A model generated the notes under the pieces. That model searched no databases and was not told the origin of the DNA. It worked only from the letters and a program-made list of their open reading frames with translations. From Gemmatimonadota bacterium (GTDB taxonomy: Bacteria > Gemmatimonadota > Gemmatimonadetes > Gemmatimonadales > GWC2-71-9): a stretch of 36,084 nt of DNA. The translations under genes were made by a program, and so were the position numbers. This document shows positions 27,038 to 35,708 of the stretch, piece by piece (the stretch's first letter is position 1; each line of letters starts with the position of its first letter). The stretch is from the NCBI GenBank assembly GCA_003221985.1, contig QHUQ01000126.1:1-36084 (forward strand), written 5' to 3'.

Positions 27038-29889
27038 TGATGAAGACGCTTATGATTGCCGGCCTCGTATTGGGGACCGCCTGCGCCTCGACGAAGGCCG
27101 TCGGTCCGAAGGTCGCCCCCGCGACGAAGTCGGCAGCACCCTCGCTCCCGACGACGGTGGCCGCGGATGGAAGCCGGACGCCGGTCGTCGATCCCGCCGT
27201 CGCCTACATGCTCGGCCTGATGCCGGTGAAGAACACCGGCGTGGACGTCTTTCAAGCCATACATCCGACCTACGACGGCCGCGGCGTGCTCATCGCCATC
27301 CTCGACAGCGGCATCGATCCGAACGTGCCCGGCCTCATTGCGACGAGCACGGGCGCGCCCAAGATCATCGAGCTGCGGGACTTCTCCAGTGAAGGGCGCG
27401 TCGCGCTCGCCGCTTTTCCAGCTCCAACAGAGAATGAAATGAAGGGTGCCGCCCGGATCGGCCGGCTGACAACCGCGACGACGTGGTACCGCGGCGTGTT
27501 CCGTGAGCTGCCGCTGGGCCGGCCGCCCGCGAGCGACGTGAACGGCAACGGCCGCAACACGGACGAGTTTCCCGTCGTGGTCGTGAAGGCGTCGGATGGC
27601 TGGGTGGCGTTCCTCGACACCAATCTCGACGGCTCGTTCGAGGACGAGATGCCGTTGCATGACTATCGGCAGGGGCGTGAGACGATCGCGTTGGGGACGA
27701 AGCCGCTCACCATCGTCGCGAACTTCAGCGAAGCGGACAGCGCACCTGTGCTCGACCTCTTCTTCGATACGTCGGGGCACGGAACACACGTCGCCGGGAT
27801 CGCGGCGGGGCACAATCTCTACGATGTAACGGGATTCAACGGCGTGGCCCCCGGCGCGCAGCTCATCGGCCTCAAGATCGCCAACAACGCGCGCGGCGGC
27901 GTAACGGTACACGGCAGCATGATGCGCGCGATCGACTACGCGGCACGCTATGCCGCGCAGCGGAATCTGCCGCTGGTGCTGAACATGAGCTTCGGCGTCG
28001 GCAACGAGCACGAGGGTCGGGCGGTCATCGACTCGATCGTGGACGCGTTCCTGCTGGCGCATCCCGACGTGGTGTTCGCGATTGCCGCCGGCAACGACGG
28101 ACCGGGGCTTTCGACGCTGGGGTTCCCCGGATCGGCCGATCTCGCGCTCACCGTCGGTGCCACGTACCCCGGCGTCTTCGCCCGGCCGCCGCAGCCCGGC
28201 GTCCCACCAGCCCGTGATGCGCTCGGTTACTTCAGCTCGCGCGGCGGCGAGTTGGCAAAACCGGACATCGTGGCGCCGGGAATCGCATTCTCGACCGTGC
28301 CGCGCTGGGACACCGGCAATGAGGTCAAGGTGGGCACCAGCATGGCGACGCCGTACGCCGCGGGACTGGCCGGCTGTCTCGCATCGGCGCTGGTGCAGGA
28401 AGGCCGTCGAGCGAGCGCGGCCGACCTCGTCCAGGCACTCCGTGTGTCGGCGCGCCCATTCAATGGCGCGCGCCTGATCGATGAGGGAGCGGGCATGCCG
28501 GTCCTCGAAGCCGCCTACCAATGGCTCGAGGGCGGACACCAGGGCTCGAGCTATGAAGTGCGCGCCACGAACGGGGTGTCGGCCGCCTTTCGCCGCAACG
28601 GCTTCGCGGGCGGCCAGGACAGCGTCGAGACATTCACTGTTCGGCAGCGCGCGGGCCTGCGCGCCGCGCAGTTCGCGTTGCACGCCGATGTGCCGTGGCT
28701 CGGCGTGGACGACACCGTCGATGCGGCCCCGCGCGCTACCCAGATCTCCGTCACCTATCATCGCAGCTCGTTGACGGCACCCGGCGTCTACATCGGCACC
28801 GTGACGGCGGTGAATCCCCGCGACGCGGTCGCCGGTCCGTTATTCACCCTGGTGAACACGGTCATCATCCCGACGGACCTCGCGGCGAAAGTCCTGTTCG
28901 ATGAGCGCCGCATGATCGGGCCCGCCGGAGTGCAACGCTATTTCCTGCGCGTGCCGCAGCCCGACGCGACGCTGCGGGTGACGGTGACGCTGCCCGATTC
29001 GCAAGGCCAGCAAGCGACGGTACGGCTGTACGAGCCTGATGGCGCACCCGCACGCTCTGCCCCGCAGGATGTCGATATCGGGAAAGAGGACCTCGGTAGC
29101 GCGTCGATCACGGTCCGCGCCGAGGACATGGTCCCGGGCGTGTACGAGCTGGACGTCGCCGCGCCACCCCTGTCAGCGTCAACCGTGACGGTGCGTGCCG
29201 ATCTCGGTCCCGTGGCGCTCGCTCCCGCGCAGAATGGCGGCCTGGAGTTCTCCAGTGTGCTCAGTGGGCAAGGAGCCACGATGACCGGTGAGGTCCAGTA
29301 CCACCTCGTCGGCGCCGAGCGGACGTATGCGATCGCGGGCCGCGGCCAGCCCCCAGAGTCGCTGCAGGTGCGCGCGCCGCGTTGGGCGAAACGGATGGAG
29401 GTGGACCTCGAGCTTCCCCCCGATCTATGGGACGAGATGACGGACCTCTCCGTGACGGTGTACGACTCGAGCGGTCAACAGCCGCGCGGCGGCAATCAGG
29501 CGGCGAATTACGCGTTCGGCCGCATGGGCGTCGCGTTGTCCGATTCGGTCATCGGGGGCGGCGGGGGCGGCGGGGGGGGCGGGGGGGGCATTCCGTTGAC
29601 GGTGGAGCTGTATCCGGCATTCGCGAGGCTCCCGGGCCACGCCTGGAAGGGCACGGTCCGCATCCGGTTTCTGGGGCCTGACGAACCCGTCGGTGAGCGT
29701 GGTGCCTTGTCGGTCGTCGCCGGCGGGCGCCGCATCGTGCGGTTGCCGACTCCGCCACCGCTGGATCTGCCGGAGGGTTTCAGTGCGCTGATCGAGACCC
29801 GCGTGACGACGTCGACCGGCGCGATGGCGGCGCGGCGGACGACCGTGGGAACGGGGGGGGGCGCGCGCGGAGCCAGCGGACAGCGGTGA
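27037..29889 (+). CDS. Large exported subtilisin-like (S8) protease, tripeptidyl-peptidase II-like layout
   Basis: 950 residues. The N-terminus [18 protein letters not shown] looks like a lipoprotein signal (Cys17), though the lipobox is imperfect. The catalytic triad is Asp90 (AILDSGID), His248 ([13 protein letters not shown]) and Ser435 ([11 protein letters not shown]), with the oxyanion Asn in [10 protein letters not shown]. The roughly 158-residue gap between Asp and His is like tripeptidyl-peptidase II. The C-terminal half (about 500-950) is beta-rich and contains a run of 12 glycines (bases 29554-29589) and a short Gly-rich tail. The start is ATG sharing a base with the carboxylase stop. 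GTG 27034 is possible. A secreted protease in the middle of an acyl-CoA operon, coupled on both sides, is unexpected. Confidence 0.88.
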   Translation: MMKTLMIAGLVLGTACASTKAVGPKVAPATKSAAPSLPTTVAADGSRTPVVDPAVAYMLGLMPVKNTGVDVFQAIHPTYDGRGVLIAILDSGIDPNVPGLIATSTGAPKIIELRDFSSEGRVALAAFPAPTENEMKGAARIGRLTTATTWYRGVFRELPLGRPPASDVNGNGRNTDEFPVVVVKASDGWVAFLDTNLDGSFEDEMPLHDYRQGRETIALGTKPLTIVANFSEADSAPVLDLFFDTSGHGTHVAGIAAGHNLYDVTGFNGVAPGAQLIGLKIANNARGGVTVHGSMMRAIDYAARYAAQRNLPLVLNMSFGVGNEHEGRAVIDSIVDAFLLAHPDVVFAIAAGNDGPGLSTLGFPGSADLALTVGATYPGVFARPPQPGVPPARDALGYFSSRGGELAKPDIVAPGIAFSTVPRWDTGNEVKVGTSMATPYAAGLAGCLASALVQEGRRASAADLVQALRVSARPFNGARLIDEGAGMPVLEAAYQWLEGGHQGSSYEVRATNGVSAAFRRNGFAGGQDSVETFTVRQRAGLRAAQFALHADVPWLGVDDTVDAAPRATQISVTYHRSSLTAPGVYIGTVTAVNPRDAVAGPLFTLVNTVIIPTDLAAKVLFDERRMIGPAGVQRYFLRVPQPDATLRVTVTLPDSQGQQATVRLYEPDGAPARSAPQDVDIGKEDLGSASITVRAEDMVPGVYELDVAAPPLSASTVTVRADLGPVALAPAQNGGLEFSSVLSGQGATMTGEVQYHLVGAERTYAIAGRGQPPESLQVRAPRWAKRMEVDLELPPDLWDEMTDLSVTVYDSSGQQPRGGNQAANYAFGRMGVALSDSVIGGGGGGGGGGGGIPLTVELYPAFARLPGHAWKGTVRIRFLGPDEPVGERGALSVVAGGRRIVRLPTPPPLDLPEGFSALIETRVTTSTGAMAARRTTVGTGGGARGASGQR
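29554..29589 (+). repeat. Poly-glycine tract inside the S8 protease
   Basis: Twelve consecutive GGG/GGC codons. This may be a flexible linker between beta domains, or an unstable G-rich tract where slippage could change the length. Another G run lies at about 29,850 near the end of the gene. Confidence 0.7.
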
Positions 29890-31268
29890 GCGCTCGTCCG
29901 GCGACGGTGCGGGTCGCGGGAGGGCAGGGATTCTGGGGTGACTGGCTGGAAGCGCCGTACCGCCAGGTCACCGGCGGTCCCGTCGACTATCTGATGATGG
30001 ACTACCTCGCCGAAGTCACGATGTCCATCCTGCAAAAACAAAAGTCGCGCGACGCGACACGGGGCTACGCCACCGACTTCGTCGACCAGATGGAGCGGAT
30101 TCTTCCCACCCTGGTGGAGCGGGGCATCAAAGTCACCGCCAATGCCGGCGGGGTGAACCCGCGCGCCTGCGCAATGGCGGTCGCCGATGTCGCCCGACGA
30201 CTCGGCCTGGCGAGAAAGCTCACGATCGGGGTGGTGAGCGGGGACGATCTGCTGGGCCGGCTCGACGGGTTGATCGCCCGTGGCCACGATCTCCAGAACC
30301 TCGACACGGGGCGGCCGCTGCACGACGTGCGCGATCGCGTGCTCTCCGCCAACGTCTACCTGGGCGCCGCGCCGGTCGTAGAGGCGCTGCAACGCGGGGC
30401 GCAGGTCGTCATCACCGGGCGCGTCACCGACACCGGTCTGACACTCGGCCCGTTGATGCACGCGTTCGGTTGGCCGCGTGATGCGTGGGATCGCATCGCC
30501 GCGGGCACCGTGGCGGGACACATCATCGAGTGCGGGGCCCAGGCGAGCGGCGGGAACTGCCTGAGCGACTGGAAGACGATCCCGAACCTCGCCGCTGTGG
30601 GCTACCCCATCGTTGAGGCACGCGCCGACGGCACGTTCGATCTGATCAAGCATCCCGGGACGGGCGGGCGCATCGACGTCGCCGGGGTCACCGAGCAGCT
30701 GGTCTACGAAATGGGCGATCCGAGGGGCTACATCACGCCGGACGGTGTGGCCGACTTTACGACGATTCAATTGAGTCAGGTGGGCAAGGACAGGGTTCGG
30801 GTGTCGGGGGTCAGGGGAAAGCCCGCCACCGACAAGCTCAAGGTATCGATCGCCTATTTTTACGGGTACAAAGCGATCGGGACGCTCGTGTATGCGTGGC
30901 CGGACGCGTTGGAGAAGGCCAGGGCGGCCGACCGTATTCTGCGCCAGCGGCTCGACGCCCTGGGTCTCAAGTTCGAGGCGATCCTCAGCGAATTCGTGGG
31001 TGCGAACGCCACGCACGGCCCGCTGGCGCTGCAGGACATCGACGCAGCGGCAATCCCCGAAGTACAGCTTCGGGTCGGCGTGCGCTCGCCCGACAAGGCG
31101 GCCGTCGATCGCTTCACACGCGAGATCGCGCCGCTCATTCTCAATGGCCCACCCAGCGTCACCGGCTTCGCCGGGGGACGGCCCAAGCCGGAGGAAGTCG
31201 TGGCGTATTGGCCGGCGTTGATCGACAAGAAGATGGTGGAGCCCTCGGTGGAGCTGATCGAGGCATGA
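29886..31268 (+). CDS. atuA: AtuA-family protein (acyclic terpene utilisation, DUF1446)
   Basis: 460 residues, the normal length. The family is required for growth of Pseudomonas on citronellol/geraniol, but its reaction is not established. Typical stretches are [117 protein letters not shown] and GANATHG. The start is GTG in a GTGA overlap. The small AtuA-associated gene follows with an ATGA overlap, the usual pairing. Together with the carboxylase and crotonase it points to branched or terpenoid acyl-CoA catabolism. Confidence 0.9.
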   Translation: MSARPATVRVAGGQGFWGDWLEAPYRQVTGGPVDYLMMDYLAEVTMSILQKQKSRDATRGYATDFVDQMERILPTLVERGIKVTANAGGVNPRACAMAVADVARRLGLARKLTIGVVSGDDLLGRLDGLIARGHDLQNLDTGRPLHDVRDRVLSANVYLGAAPVVEALQRGAQVVITGRVTDTGLTLGPLMHAFGWPRDAWDRIAAGTVAGHIIECGAQASGGNCLSDWKTIPNLAAVGYPIVEARADGTFDLIKHPGTGGRIDVAGVTEQLVYEMGDPRGYITPDGVADFTTIQLSQVGKDRVRVSGVRGKPATDKLKVSIAYFYGYKAIGTLVYAWPDALEKARAADRILRQRLDALGLKFEAILSEFVGANATHGPLALQDIDAAAIPEVQLRVGVRSPDKAAVDRFTREIAPLILNGPPSVTGFAGGRPKPEEVVAYWPALIDKKMVEPSVELIEA

Positions 31269-31582
31269 AGCGCCAACTGGTCGAGCTGGCCCATGCCCGC
31301 TCGGGGGACAAGGGCGACACCGCCAACGTCGGCCTGATCGCCAAGAAGGCGAAGGATTATCCGCTGCTCGTGAAGCAGGTGACGGCAGCGCGGGTGGCGC
31401 GGCATTTTAGAGGCATGATCACCGGTCCGGTGGAACGCTTCGAGCTGCCCAACCTGCACGCCCTCAATTTCCTGTTGCACGGTGCGCTCGATGGCGGTGG
31501 CACGATCTCCCTGAAGACGGACGCTCAGGGGAAAGTGTTCTCCACCGCGCTGCTGCGCATGGAGATCGAGGTGAAGCGGTGA
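31265..31582 (+). CDS. AtuA-associated small domain protein
   Basis: 105 residues. [23 protein letters not shown] is the hallmark of the domain that in other bacteria is fused to the C-terminus of AtuA. Here it is a separate, translationally coupled gene. A small alpha/beta fold is likely ([39 protein letters not shown]). It probably forms a complex with AtuA. It overlaps AtuA and the crotonase by 4 bases each. Confidence 0.85.
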   Translation: MKRQLVELAHARSGDKGDTANVGLIAKKAKDYPLLVKQVTAARVARHFRGMITGPVERFELPNLHALNFLLHGALDGGGTISLKTDAQGKVFSTALLRMEIEVKR

Positions 31583-32337
31583 GCGATCGGGTGCTGGTCC
31601 AGGTCGCGGGCGGGATCCTCACGGCGACGCTCAACCGCCCCGACAAGCGCAACGCGATCGACACGGCTATGATCGATGGGCTGATCGCGGCGGTCGACCG
31701 CGCCGATCTCGACGCGGCGGTACGGGTCGTCGCGCTGCGCGGCGCCGGCCGCGACTTCTGCGCGGGGATGGATCTCAACGAGCTGCTCGCGTCCGCGGGC
31801 CACACGCTCGACCAGAACCGCGGTGCGGCCCTGCATTTTGCCGAGGTCTTCACGCGCATGCGCCGCCTGCCCAAGCCGGTCGTGGCGCTGGTGCAGGGAC
31901 GCGCCCTCGCCGGCGGCTGCGGGCTGGCAACGGCCTGTGACGTGATTCTCGCCGCCCGGTCGGCGCAGTTCGGCTATCCGGAAGTGCAACGCGGCTTCGT
32001 GCCGGCGATCGTGATGACCATGCTGCGTCGCGCGGTGGGGGAAAAGATCGCGTTCGATCTGGCGGCCACCGGCCGGCTGCTGAACGGCACGGAGGCCGCG
32101 GCGGCCGGGCTCGTCTCCCGCGTCTACGACGAGGCGGACTTCGACGAGCAGGCCGGCGCCGTGCTGCGCGCGCTCGCCGAGGCGAGCCCGTCGGCGCTGG
32201 CGTTCACCAAGCAGCAGTTCTACCAGCTGGACGGGCTCAGCTTCGACGACGGGCTGCGGTTGGGTGCCGATGTGAACGCCGTCAGTCGCAGTACTCCCGA
32301 TTTTCGCGCCGCAATCAGCGCATTTCTCAAGAAATAG
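31579..32337 (+). CDS. Enoyl-CoA hydratase/isomerase family protein (LiuC/AtuE-like)
   Basis: 252 residues of crotonase fold: ATLNRPDKRNAID, oxyanion-hole segment GAGRDFCAGMDLNEL, KPVVALVQGRALAGGCGLATACDVILAA, and FGYPEVQRGFVPAIV. Of the two catalytic glutamates of classical hydratases, the second is kept (PEV). The first is Gly (codon 31921), as in several methylglutaconyl- and isohexenylglutaconyl-CoA hydratases. With the carboxylase and AtuA this supports hydration of a branched glutaconyl-CoA, but the substrate cannot be fixed from sequence alone. The start is GTG in a GTGA overlap. It is the last gene of the coupled operon. Confidence 0.9.
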   Translation: MSDRVLVQVAGGILTATLNRPDKRNAIDTAMIDGLIAAVDRADLDAAVRVVALRGAGRDFCAGMDLNELLASAGHTLDQNRGAALHFAEVFTRMRRLPKPVVALVQGRALAGGCGLATACDVILAARSAQFGYPEVQRGFVPAIVMTMLRRAVGEKIAFDLAATGRLLNGTEAAAAGLVSRVYDEADFDEQAGAVLRALAEASPSALAFTKQQFYQLDGLSFDDGLRLGADVNAVSRSTPDFRAAISAFLKK

Positions 32338-32351
32338 CAGCGAGGATAGAT

Positions 32352-32786
32352 ATGCGGAATCTCAACGTGCCGATGTACGATCCGGAGATGGTCCGCCCGA
32401 TGCGGGAGGAGCTGACCCGCCTGGGCTTCGAAGAGCTACGAACTGCGGCCGACGTAGACGCCGTGCTCTCGAGCGAGCGCGCGCCGACGCTGGTCGTCGT
32501 CAATTCGGTATGCGGCTGTGCCGCCCGCAACGCCAGACCGGCAGCGGCGCTCGCGATCCAGCATGACCGCCGGCCGCCACGTCTCGTGACAGTGTTCGCG
32601 GGACAGGACGCGGAAGCGACGGCCCGCGCGCGCAGCTACTTCACGGGCTACGCGCCGTCGTCGCCGCAGATCGCACTGTTCAAGGAGGGGCAGCTCGTGT
32701 TCATGCTCGAGCGGCGTAACATCGAGGGCCGGAATGCTCGAGACATCGCGGCGGATCTGATGACGGCGTTCGACGAACACTGCTAG
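32352..32786 (+). CDS. Bacilliredoxin (BrxA/BrxB, YphP/YqiW family)
   Basis: 144 residues. Thioredoxin-like protein that removes bacillithiol or other low-molecular thiols from oxidised cysteines. The active site is the unusual CGC (Cys54-Gly-Cys56 in NSVCGCAARNARPA). YDPEMVRPMREELTRLGF, FAGQDAEATARARSYF, PPSSPQIALF-like PSSPQIALFKEGQLVFMLER and the C-terminal Cys are family traits. It lies 14 bases after the hydratase gene, so it may share the transcript. It converges with the von Willebrand lipoprotein gene, separated by 16 bases with no hairpin. Confidence 0.92.
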   Translation: MRNLNVPMYDPEMVRPMREELTRLGFEELRTAADVDAVLSSERAPTLVVVNSVCGCAARNARPAAALAIQHDRRPPRLVTVFAGQDAEATARARSYFTGYAPSSPQIALFKEGQLVFMLERRNIEGRNARDIAADLMTAFDEHC

Positions 32787-32802
32787 GACCGTCGTTTTTG
32801 TC

Positions 32803-33555
32803 TTAGAGGATCTTCCCCCGCCGCACGCGGAAGTCGACGATCTGCTGCGTCCAGCTCCAGAGCGAGTCCTGGTTTGCCATCGCCACACCCTGCACCTCGT
32901 GGCGGTGCCAGCCGTCCATGACCTGTGAGTCCTGCGTCCAGATCTTTACGCGGTTGCGGGGCACGAGCTTTTCCCAGTTCTGCGCGATCGGCGGATCGGC
33001 GTAGAGCAGCCGGACCGTGACGTTGCGCGACAGGTACTCGATCGGACTCAGATCGACTTTCCCGTACAGGTCTTTCGGCTGCATGCGTCGCGCGCCCGGC
33101 ATGTCGGGAAGACCGTCCGAGAACATCACGATGTTGAGCGGCGCGAGGACGAGGTTCTGCCGCTTGATGTGGACCGCCACCCGCTGGAAGAAGGCGTTGA
33201 AATCGGTGAGCGCGTCGACATCGGGGAACCAGGAGCGCAGGTCGCGTTCGATCTCGGCTGGGGTCTTGCCGCTGAGGTCTTGAATCGGATGGAACGTCTT
33301 CGGCTGGCCGGGGACATCGCCGCCCAGCGACCCGACGAACACGTCGGTGGCCTGTTTCAGACCACCGAGTCCGTTCACATGGCCATAGATGTACAAGGCG
33401 GCATACCGTAACGCGTCGTCGAAACGGGGGTTGTTCCGAAACGAGCCGGACACGTCGAGTCCGACGACCAGCGTGGACCTGGGAGGCGGCGCGTTCGACG
33501 GCGGTCTGCAGCCGACCAGCGTGAGGGCTACCAGCCCGACTACGGCGCGCTTCAC
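32803..33555 (-). CDS. Lipoprotein with von Willebrand factor A (VWA) domain
   Basis: 250 residues from GTG 33555, in a GTGA overlap with the membrane protein gene. A lipoprotein signal (MKRAVVGLVALTLVGC, Cys16) precedes a VWA fold. The metal-ion-dependent adhesion site is complete: TLVVGLDVSGSF (DxSxS), a Thr in ALTDFNAFF and an Asp in MFSDGLPD. It would bind a divalent metal and a protein partner on the outer face of a membrane. The partner is unknown. Co-translation with the upstream polytopic protein suggests they work together. Confidence 0.82.
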   Translation of the reverse strand: MKRAVVGLVALTLVGCRPPSNAPPPRSTLVVGLDVSGSFRNNPRFDDALRYAALYIYGHVNGLGGLKQATDVFVGSLGGDVPGQPKTFHPIQDLSGKTPAEIERDLRSWFPDVDALTDFNAFFQRVAVHIKRQNLVLAPLNIVMFSDGLPDMPGARRMQPKDLYGKVDLSPIEYLSRNVTVRLLYADPPIAQNWEKLVPRNRVKIWTQDSQVMDGWHRHEVQGVAMANQDSLWSWTQQIVDFRVRRGKIL

Positions 33556-34778
33556 CGGGCCACCTCGCCGCTGACCCGCGCCGGGAAATGCGTCGCCGCC
33601 AGCACGTCGTCGATCGACTTGAACGGCAGCGTGAAGTGACCGCGGCCCGTGAAGACCACGAACAGGAAGTTGAGCCCGGCCGCGACCACCTGCAGCACCG
33701 GCAGCGACACGAGCTCGAACAGCTCGCGCGCTTCTTTGCGGAACCACTCGCGCTCGCCTTTGAGGGCGGCGATGGGACCCTTCCAATAATCGGCCATCAC
33801 CGGAGCGGCGCCGTGGCTGGCCATGCCCTCGACGACGAGCGGCTGGCGACCGAGCAAAGCAATCAACGCGGGTGCGCCGAAGCGGCCGAACAGGAACCAC
33901 GTCATGCCGCGCACGCCGACCCAGCCGAAGAACGCGAGTCCGATCGTGCCGAACACTCCCAGCTGGATCCCTTGCTGGGCCAGCCACGGCGTCATCGCGT
34001 CGACCAGCTCACGATACAGGAACAACACTTCGAACATGGCGACTGCGATCTCGACCAGGATCATGAAGACGATATTGCCGGTCTGCCTCTCCTTGATGGC
34101 CTCATTCAGCACCTGAATGCAGGCAAAGCTGCCGGCGATGATGATCGCCAGGAAAATCCACAGAATCAGAATCAGCGCGAAGCCGTTGACCTCGTATCCC
34201 GTGAGGTCGGCCAGCAGCTCGCTCATCGTGGGCCGCAGGGTAAACGTGAAGATCGTCGCCTCGACCGCCGACCACACGATCAACAGGACGAAGGCCGGCC
34301 ACGGGATGCCGGGACGACGCGAGGTCGCGTCGAGCATCGCGAGTGGTGAAGTGATCGCGCCCTTCAGGGTGCCCCAGACCAGTTGAACGCTCAACTTGAG
34401 CAGTCCCCACACCCAGCCGACGAGCACGATGAGAAACTTCACGAGGCCCGCCCAATAGAACCACACCATCCGCAACGCGTCCCACCAAGCCAACGCGACC
34501 GACTGCATGAGCGTCACCGAGCGTCCCAGGCGGAAGGGGATCGTGTAGAGGGAAACCATGGTGCCCCAGATCCCCGCGATGAACGCCGCGGCAGGCAGCA
34601 GCAGCAGGAGGGACATCCCGGCAAGATTCCAGAAGGTTTCGCCCTGGAGCACGAATCCAAAAATCTTCGCCTGGAAGGGCACGATCCACGCCACCCCAGC
34701 GATCACCCACTGCACGAGCTGCTGGAGCACGAAACTCCATTGCTGGGTTTGTACGGCGTTGGCGACAGTCTCTTGCAT
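33552..34778 (-). CDS. Polytopic membrane protein of unknown function
   Basis: 408 residues with about eight hydrophobic segments, e.g. LVQWVIAGVAWIVPF, MSLLLLLPAAAFIAGIWGT, FLIVLVGWVWGLLKL, AFVLLIVWSAVEATIF, ALILILWIFLAIIIAGSF, IVFMILVEIAVAMFEVLF and GTIGLAFFGWVGVRG, plus a C-terminal amphipathic region with VLQVVAAGLNFLFVVFTGRGHF. No family recognised. ATG 34778 has a strong ribosome site (GGGAGGG, 8 bases upstream). The longer open frame extending to 35306 runs through the divergent GroES-like gene and is rejected. It is first of a two-gene unit with the VWA lipoprotein. Confidence 0.78.
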   Translation of the reverse strand: MQETVANAVQTQQWSFVLQQLVQWVIAGVAWIVPFQAKIFGFVLQGETFWNLAGMSLLLLLPAAAFIAGIWGTMVSLYTIPFRLGRSVTLMQSVALAWWDALRMVWFYWAGLVKFLIVLVGWVWGLLKLSVQLVWGTLKGAITSPLAMLDATSRRPGIPWPAFVLLIVWSAVEATIFTFTLRPTMSELLADLTGYEVNGFALILILWIFLAIIIAGSFACIQVLNEAIKERQTGNIVFMILVEIAVAMFEVLFLYRELVDAMTPWLAQQGIQLGVFGTIGLAFFGWVGVRGMTWFLFGRFGAPALIALLGRQPLVVEGMASHGAAPVMADYWKGPIAALKGEREWFRKEARELFELVSLPVLQVVAAGLNFLFVVFTGRGHFTLPFKSIDDVLAATHFPARVSGEVAR

Positions 34779-34786
34779 CGGAAGAG

Positions 34787-34793
34787 CCCTCCC
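34787..34793 (-). promoter_or_regulatory. Strong ribosome-binding site GGGAGGG
   Basis: On the minus strand GGGAGGG lies 8 bases before ATG 34778. This fixes the start of the membrane protein and excludes the much longer upstream frame. Confidence 0.6.
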
Positions 34794-34829
34794 ACGGGAT
34801 AGGACGGCATGCGCTGCGAGGCGGACATT

Positions 34830-34859
34830 GTTATAAACGGGACCCGACAAGTCAAGCAA
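34830..34859 (-). promoter_or_regulatory. Candidate promoter of the membrane protein / VWA unit
   Basis: On the minus strand TTGCTT (34859-34854) and TATAAC (34835-34830) are 18 bases apart. TTGACT (34855-34850) overlaps the -35. This is the most AT-rich spot of the divergent gap, about 50 bases before the start codon. Confidence 0.5.
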
Positions 34860-34931
34860 AAGGTTCGTGATGAGCATCACCGGAGCCTTGCGACTTGCGC
34901 AAAATGCCCAGTCGAGGCTACTCATCTCGGT

Positions 34932-35303
34932 GTGCCGGATGACCCCAAACGCTTGATCGTCGTCGGCGACCGCGTACTGATCGCTCCCGAGGAGGGAGAG
35001 GAGCGGACCAACGTCGGCCTCTATTTGCCCCCTTCGGCCATCGAAGGGCGGCAGGTGCAAGGTGGGCGTATCGTCGCGACGGGCCCGGGGACTCCCATGG
35101 CCGAACCTGCCAGCATGGACGAGGAGCCCTGGAAGATCCACGGCGGCGGCGCCGAAGTGAAATACCTCCCCATGCAGGCCGAGACGGGGGACTACGCGCT
35201 GTTCTTCCGGAAAGCCGCCGTGGAAATCACATTCGAAGAGAAGACCTATCTCGTCGTGCCACAGGCTGCGATACTCGTACTCGTGCGAGGAAAGCATGGC
35301 TGA
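34932..35303 (+). CDS. GroES-like co-chaperonin fold protein
   Basis: 123 residues from GTG 34932. The opening RLIVVGDRVLIAPEEGEERTNVGLYLPP, the glycine-rich GGRIVATGPG and the closing YALFFRKAAVEITFEEKTYLVVPQAAILVLV follow the Cpn10 barrel. True GroES is about 95 residues with a mobile loop. Here about 25 extra residues (MAEPASMDEEPWKIHGGGAE) are inserted after the GTG-P turn. No groEL is adjacent, so it may be a paralogue with a different job. The start is uncertain, since the open frame continues upstream to 34809 but without family similarity. It overlaps the next gene by 8 bases. Confidence 0.8.
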   Translation: MPDDPKRLIVVGDRVLIAPEEGEERTNVGLYLPPSAIEGRQVQGGRIVATGPGTPMAEPASMDEEPWKIHGGGAEVKYLPMQAETGDYALFFRKAAVEITFEEKTYLVVPQAAILVLVRGKHG

Positions 35304-35613
35304 CATGGGGTGGGCCCGCAGTCGTGGAGATCGCGCCGAAGGGCAGGGACTGCGGCGCGGCGCCTGGTATCGCGTCGTCGAAAACCCGCAGAAGGATTAC
35401 GTCGTCGTCGACGTGCATCACGTCGAGATTCGGGTCCCCAAAGGGGACCTCGAAATCCGGGGACAGCGCCCCACTACTTGGAGCGTCGTCCGTCAGCCAC
35501 ACCTCGTTTGTCCTGGTTGTGCCTCTCGCGCGGTCATTCCCGAAGGAATGAAAGACGCCAAATGCAACGAGTGCGGCCGCGCCTACCCGATTGACTGGAA
35601 GGATGCCGGCTAA
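35296..35613 (+). CDS. Small zinc-ribbon protein
   Basis: 105 residues. A C-terminal zinc ribbon (CPGCASRAVIPEGMKDAKCNEC) with two CxxC pairs about 15 residues apart follows a beta-rich N-terminal part (WYRVVENPQKDYVVVDVHHVEIRVP). It is probably cytosolic and nucleic-acid or protein binding. No family name is certain. The ATG lies within the last codons of the GroES-like gene, so they are co-translated. It is the last gene before the tandem repeats. Confidence 0.78.
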   Translation: MADMGWARSRGDRAEGQGLRRGAWYRVVENPQKDYVVVDVHHVEIRVPKGDLEIRGQRPTTWSVVRQPHLVCPGCASRAVIPEGMKDAKCNECGRAYPIDWKDAG

Positions 35614-35617
35614 TGAG

Positions 35618-35692
35618 ACGACGGTAAGGGACGGTAAATAAAACGACGGTAAGGGACGGTAGGTAAAACGACGGTAAGGGACGGTAAGGGTT
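35618..35692. repeat. Three tandem 25-bp repeats (core acgacggtaagggacggta)
   Basis: Units start at 35618, 35643 and 35668. The first 19 bases of each are identical and the last 6 vary (aataaa, ggtaaa, agggtt-like). Within each unit ACGGTA recurs, giving a sub-period of about 10-12 bases. There are no unique spacers, so it is not a CRISPR array. The array fills the gap between the zinc-ribbon gene and the four-helix-bundle gene. On the minus strand it reads as a C-rich TACCGTCCCTTACCGTCGT series just after that gene's stop. Confidence 0.9.
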
Positions 35693-35708
35693 GGAACACC
35701 TCCTATCT
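35688..35708 (+). other. Sequence resembling the 3' end of 16S rRNA (anti-Shine-Dalgarno tail)
   Basis: The plus strand reads GGTTGGAACACCTCCTATCT. The 16S 3' terminus in bacteria reads GGYTGGATCACCTCCTTTCT. Only two positions differ (A for T in each case). The minus strand therefore carries a perfect AGGAGGTG Shine-Dalgarno right at the stop codon of the four-helix-bundle gene, but no start codon follows at usable distance. The similarity is seen directly. What it does is unknown. Confidence 0.55.

Noticed and set aside
29554..29589. Poly-glycine run as evidence of a special secreted glycine-rich protein
   Set aside because: It is a short linker in an otherwise ordinary S8 protease, and its exact length may be a sequencing uncertainty.
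32787..32802. Bidirectional terminator between the bacilliredoxin and VWA genes
   Set aside because: There is a T run but no inverted repeat able to form a hairpin.
34779..35306. N-terminal extension of the minus-strand membrane protein across the GroES-like gene
   Set aside because: It is antisense to a recognisable Cpn10-like coding sequence, and a strong ribosome site sits at ATG 34778.
35618..35692. CRISPR array
   Set aside because: Only three units in direct contact, no unique spacers and no cas genes. It is a simple tandem repeat.
35611..35697. A 29-codon minus-strand frame opening with the GTG inside AGGAGGTG
   Set aside because: The GTG is part of the Shine-Dalgarno itself, so that site could not serve it. 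The product is just the translated repeats.
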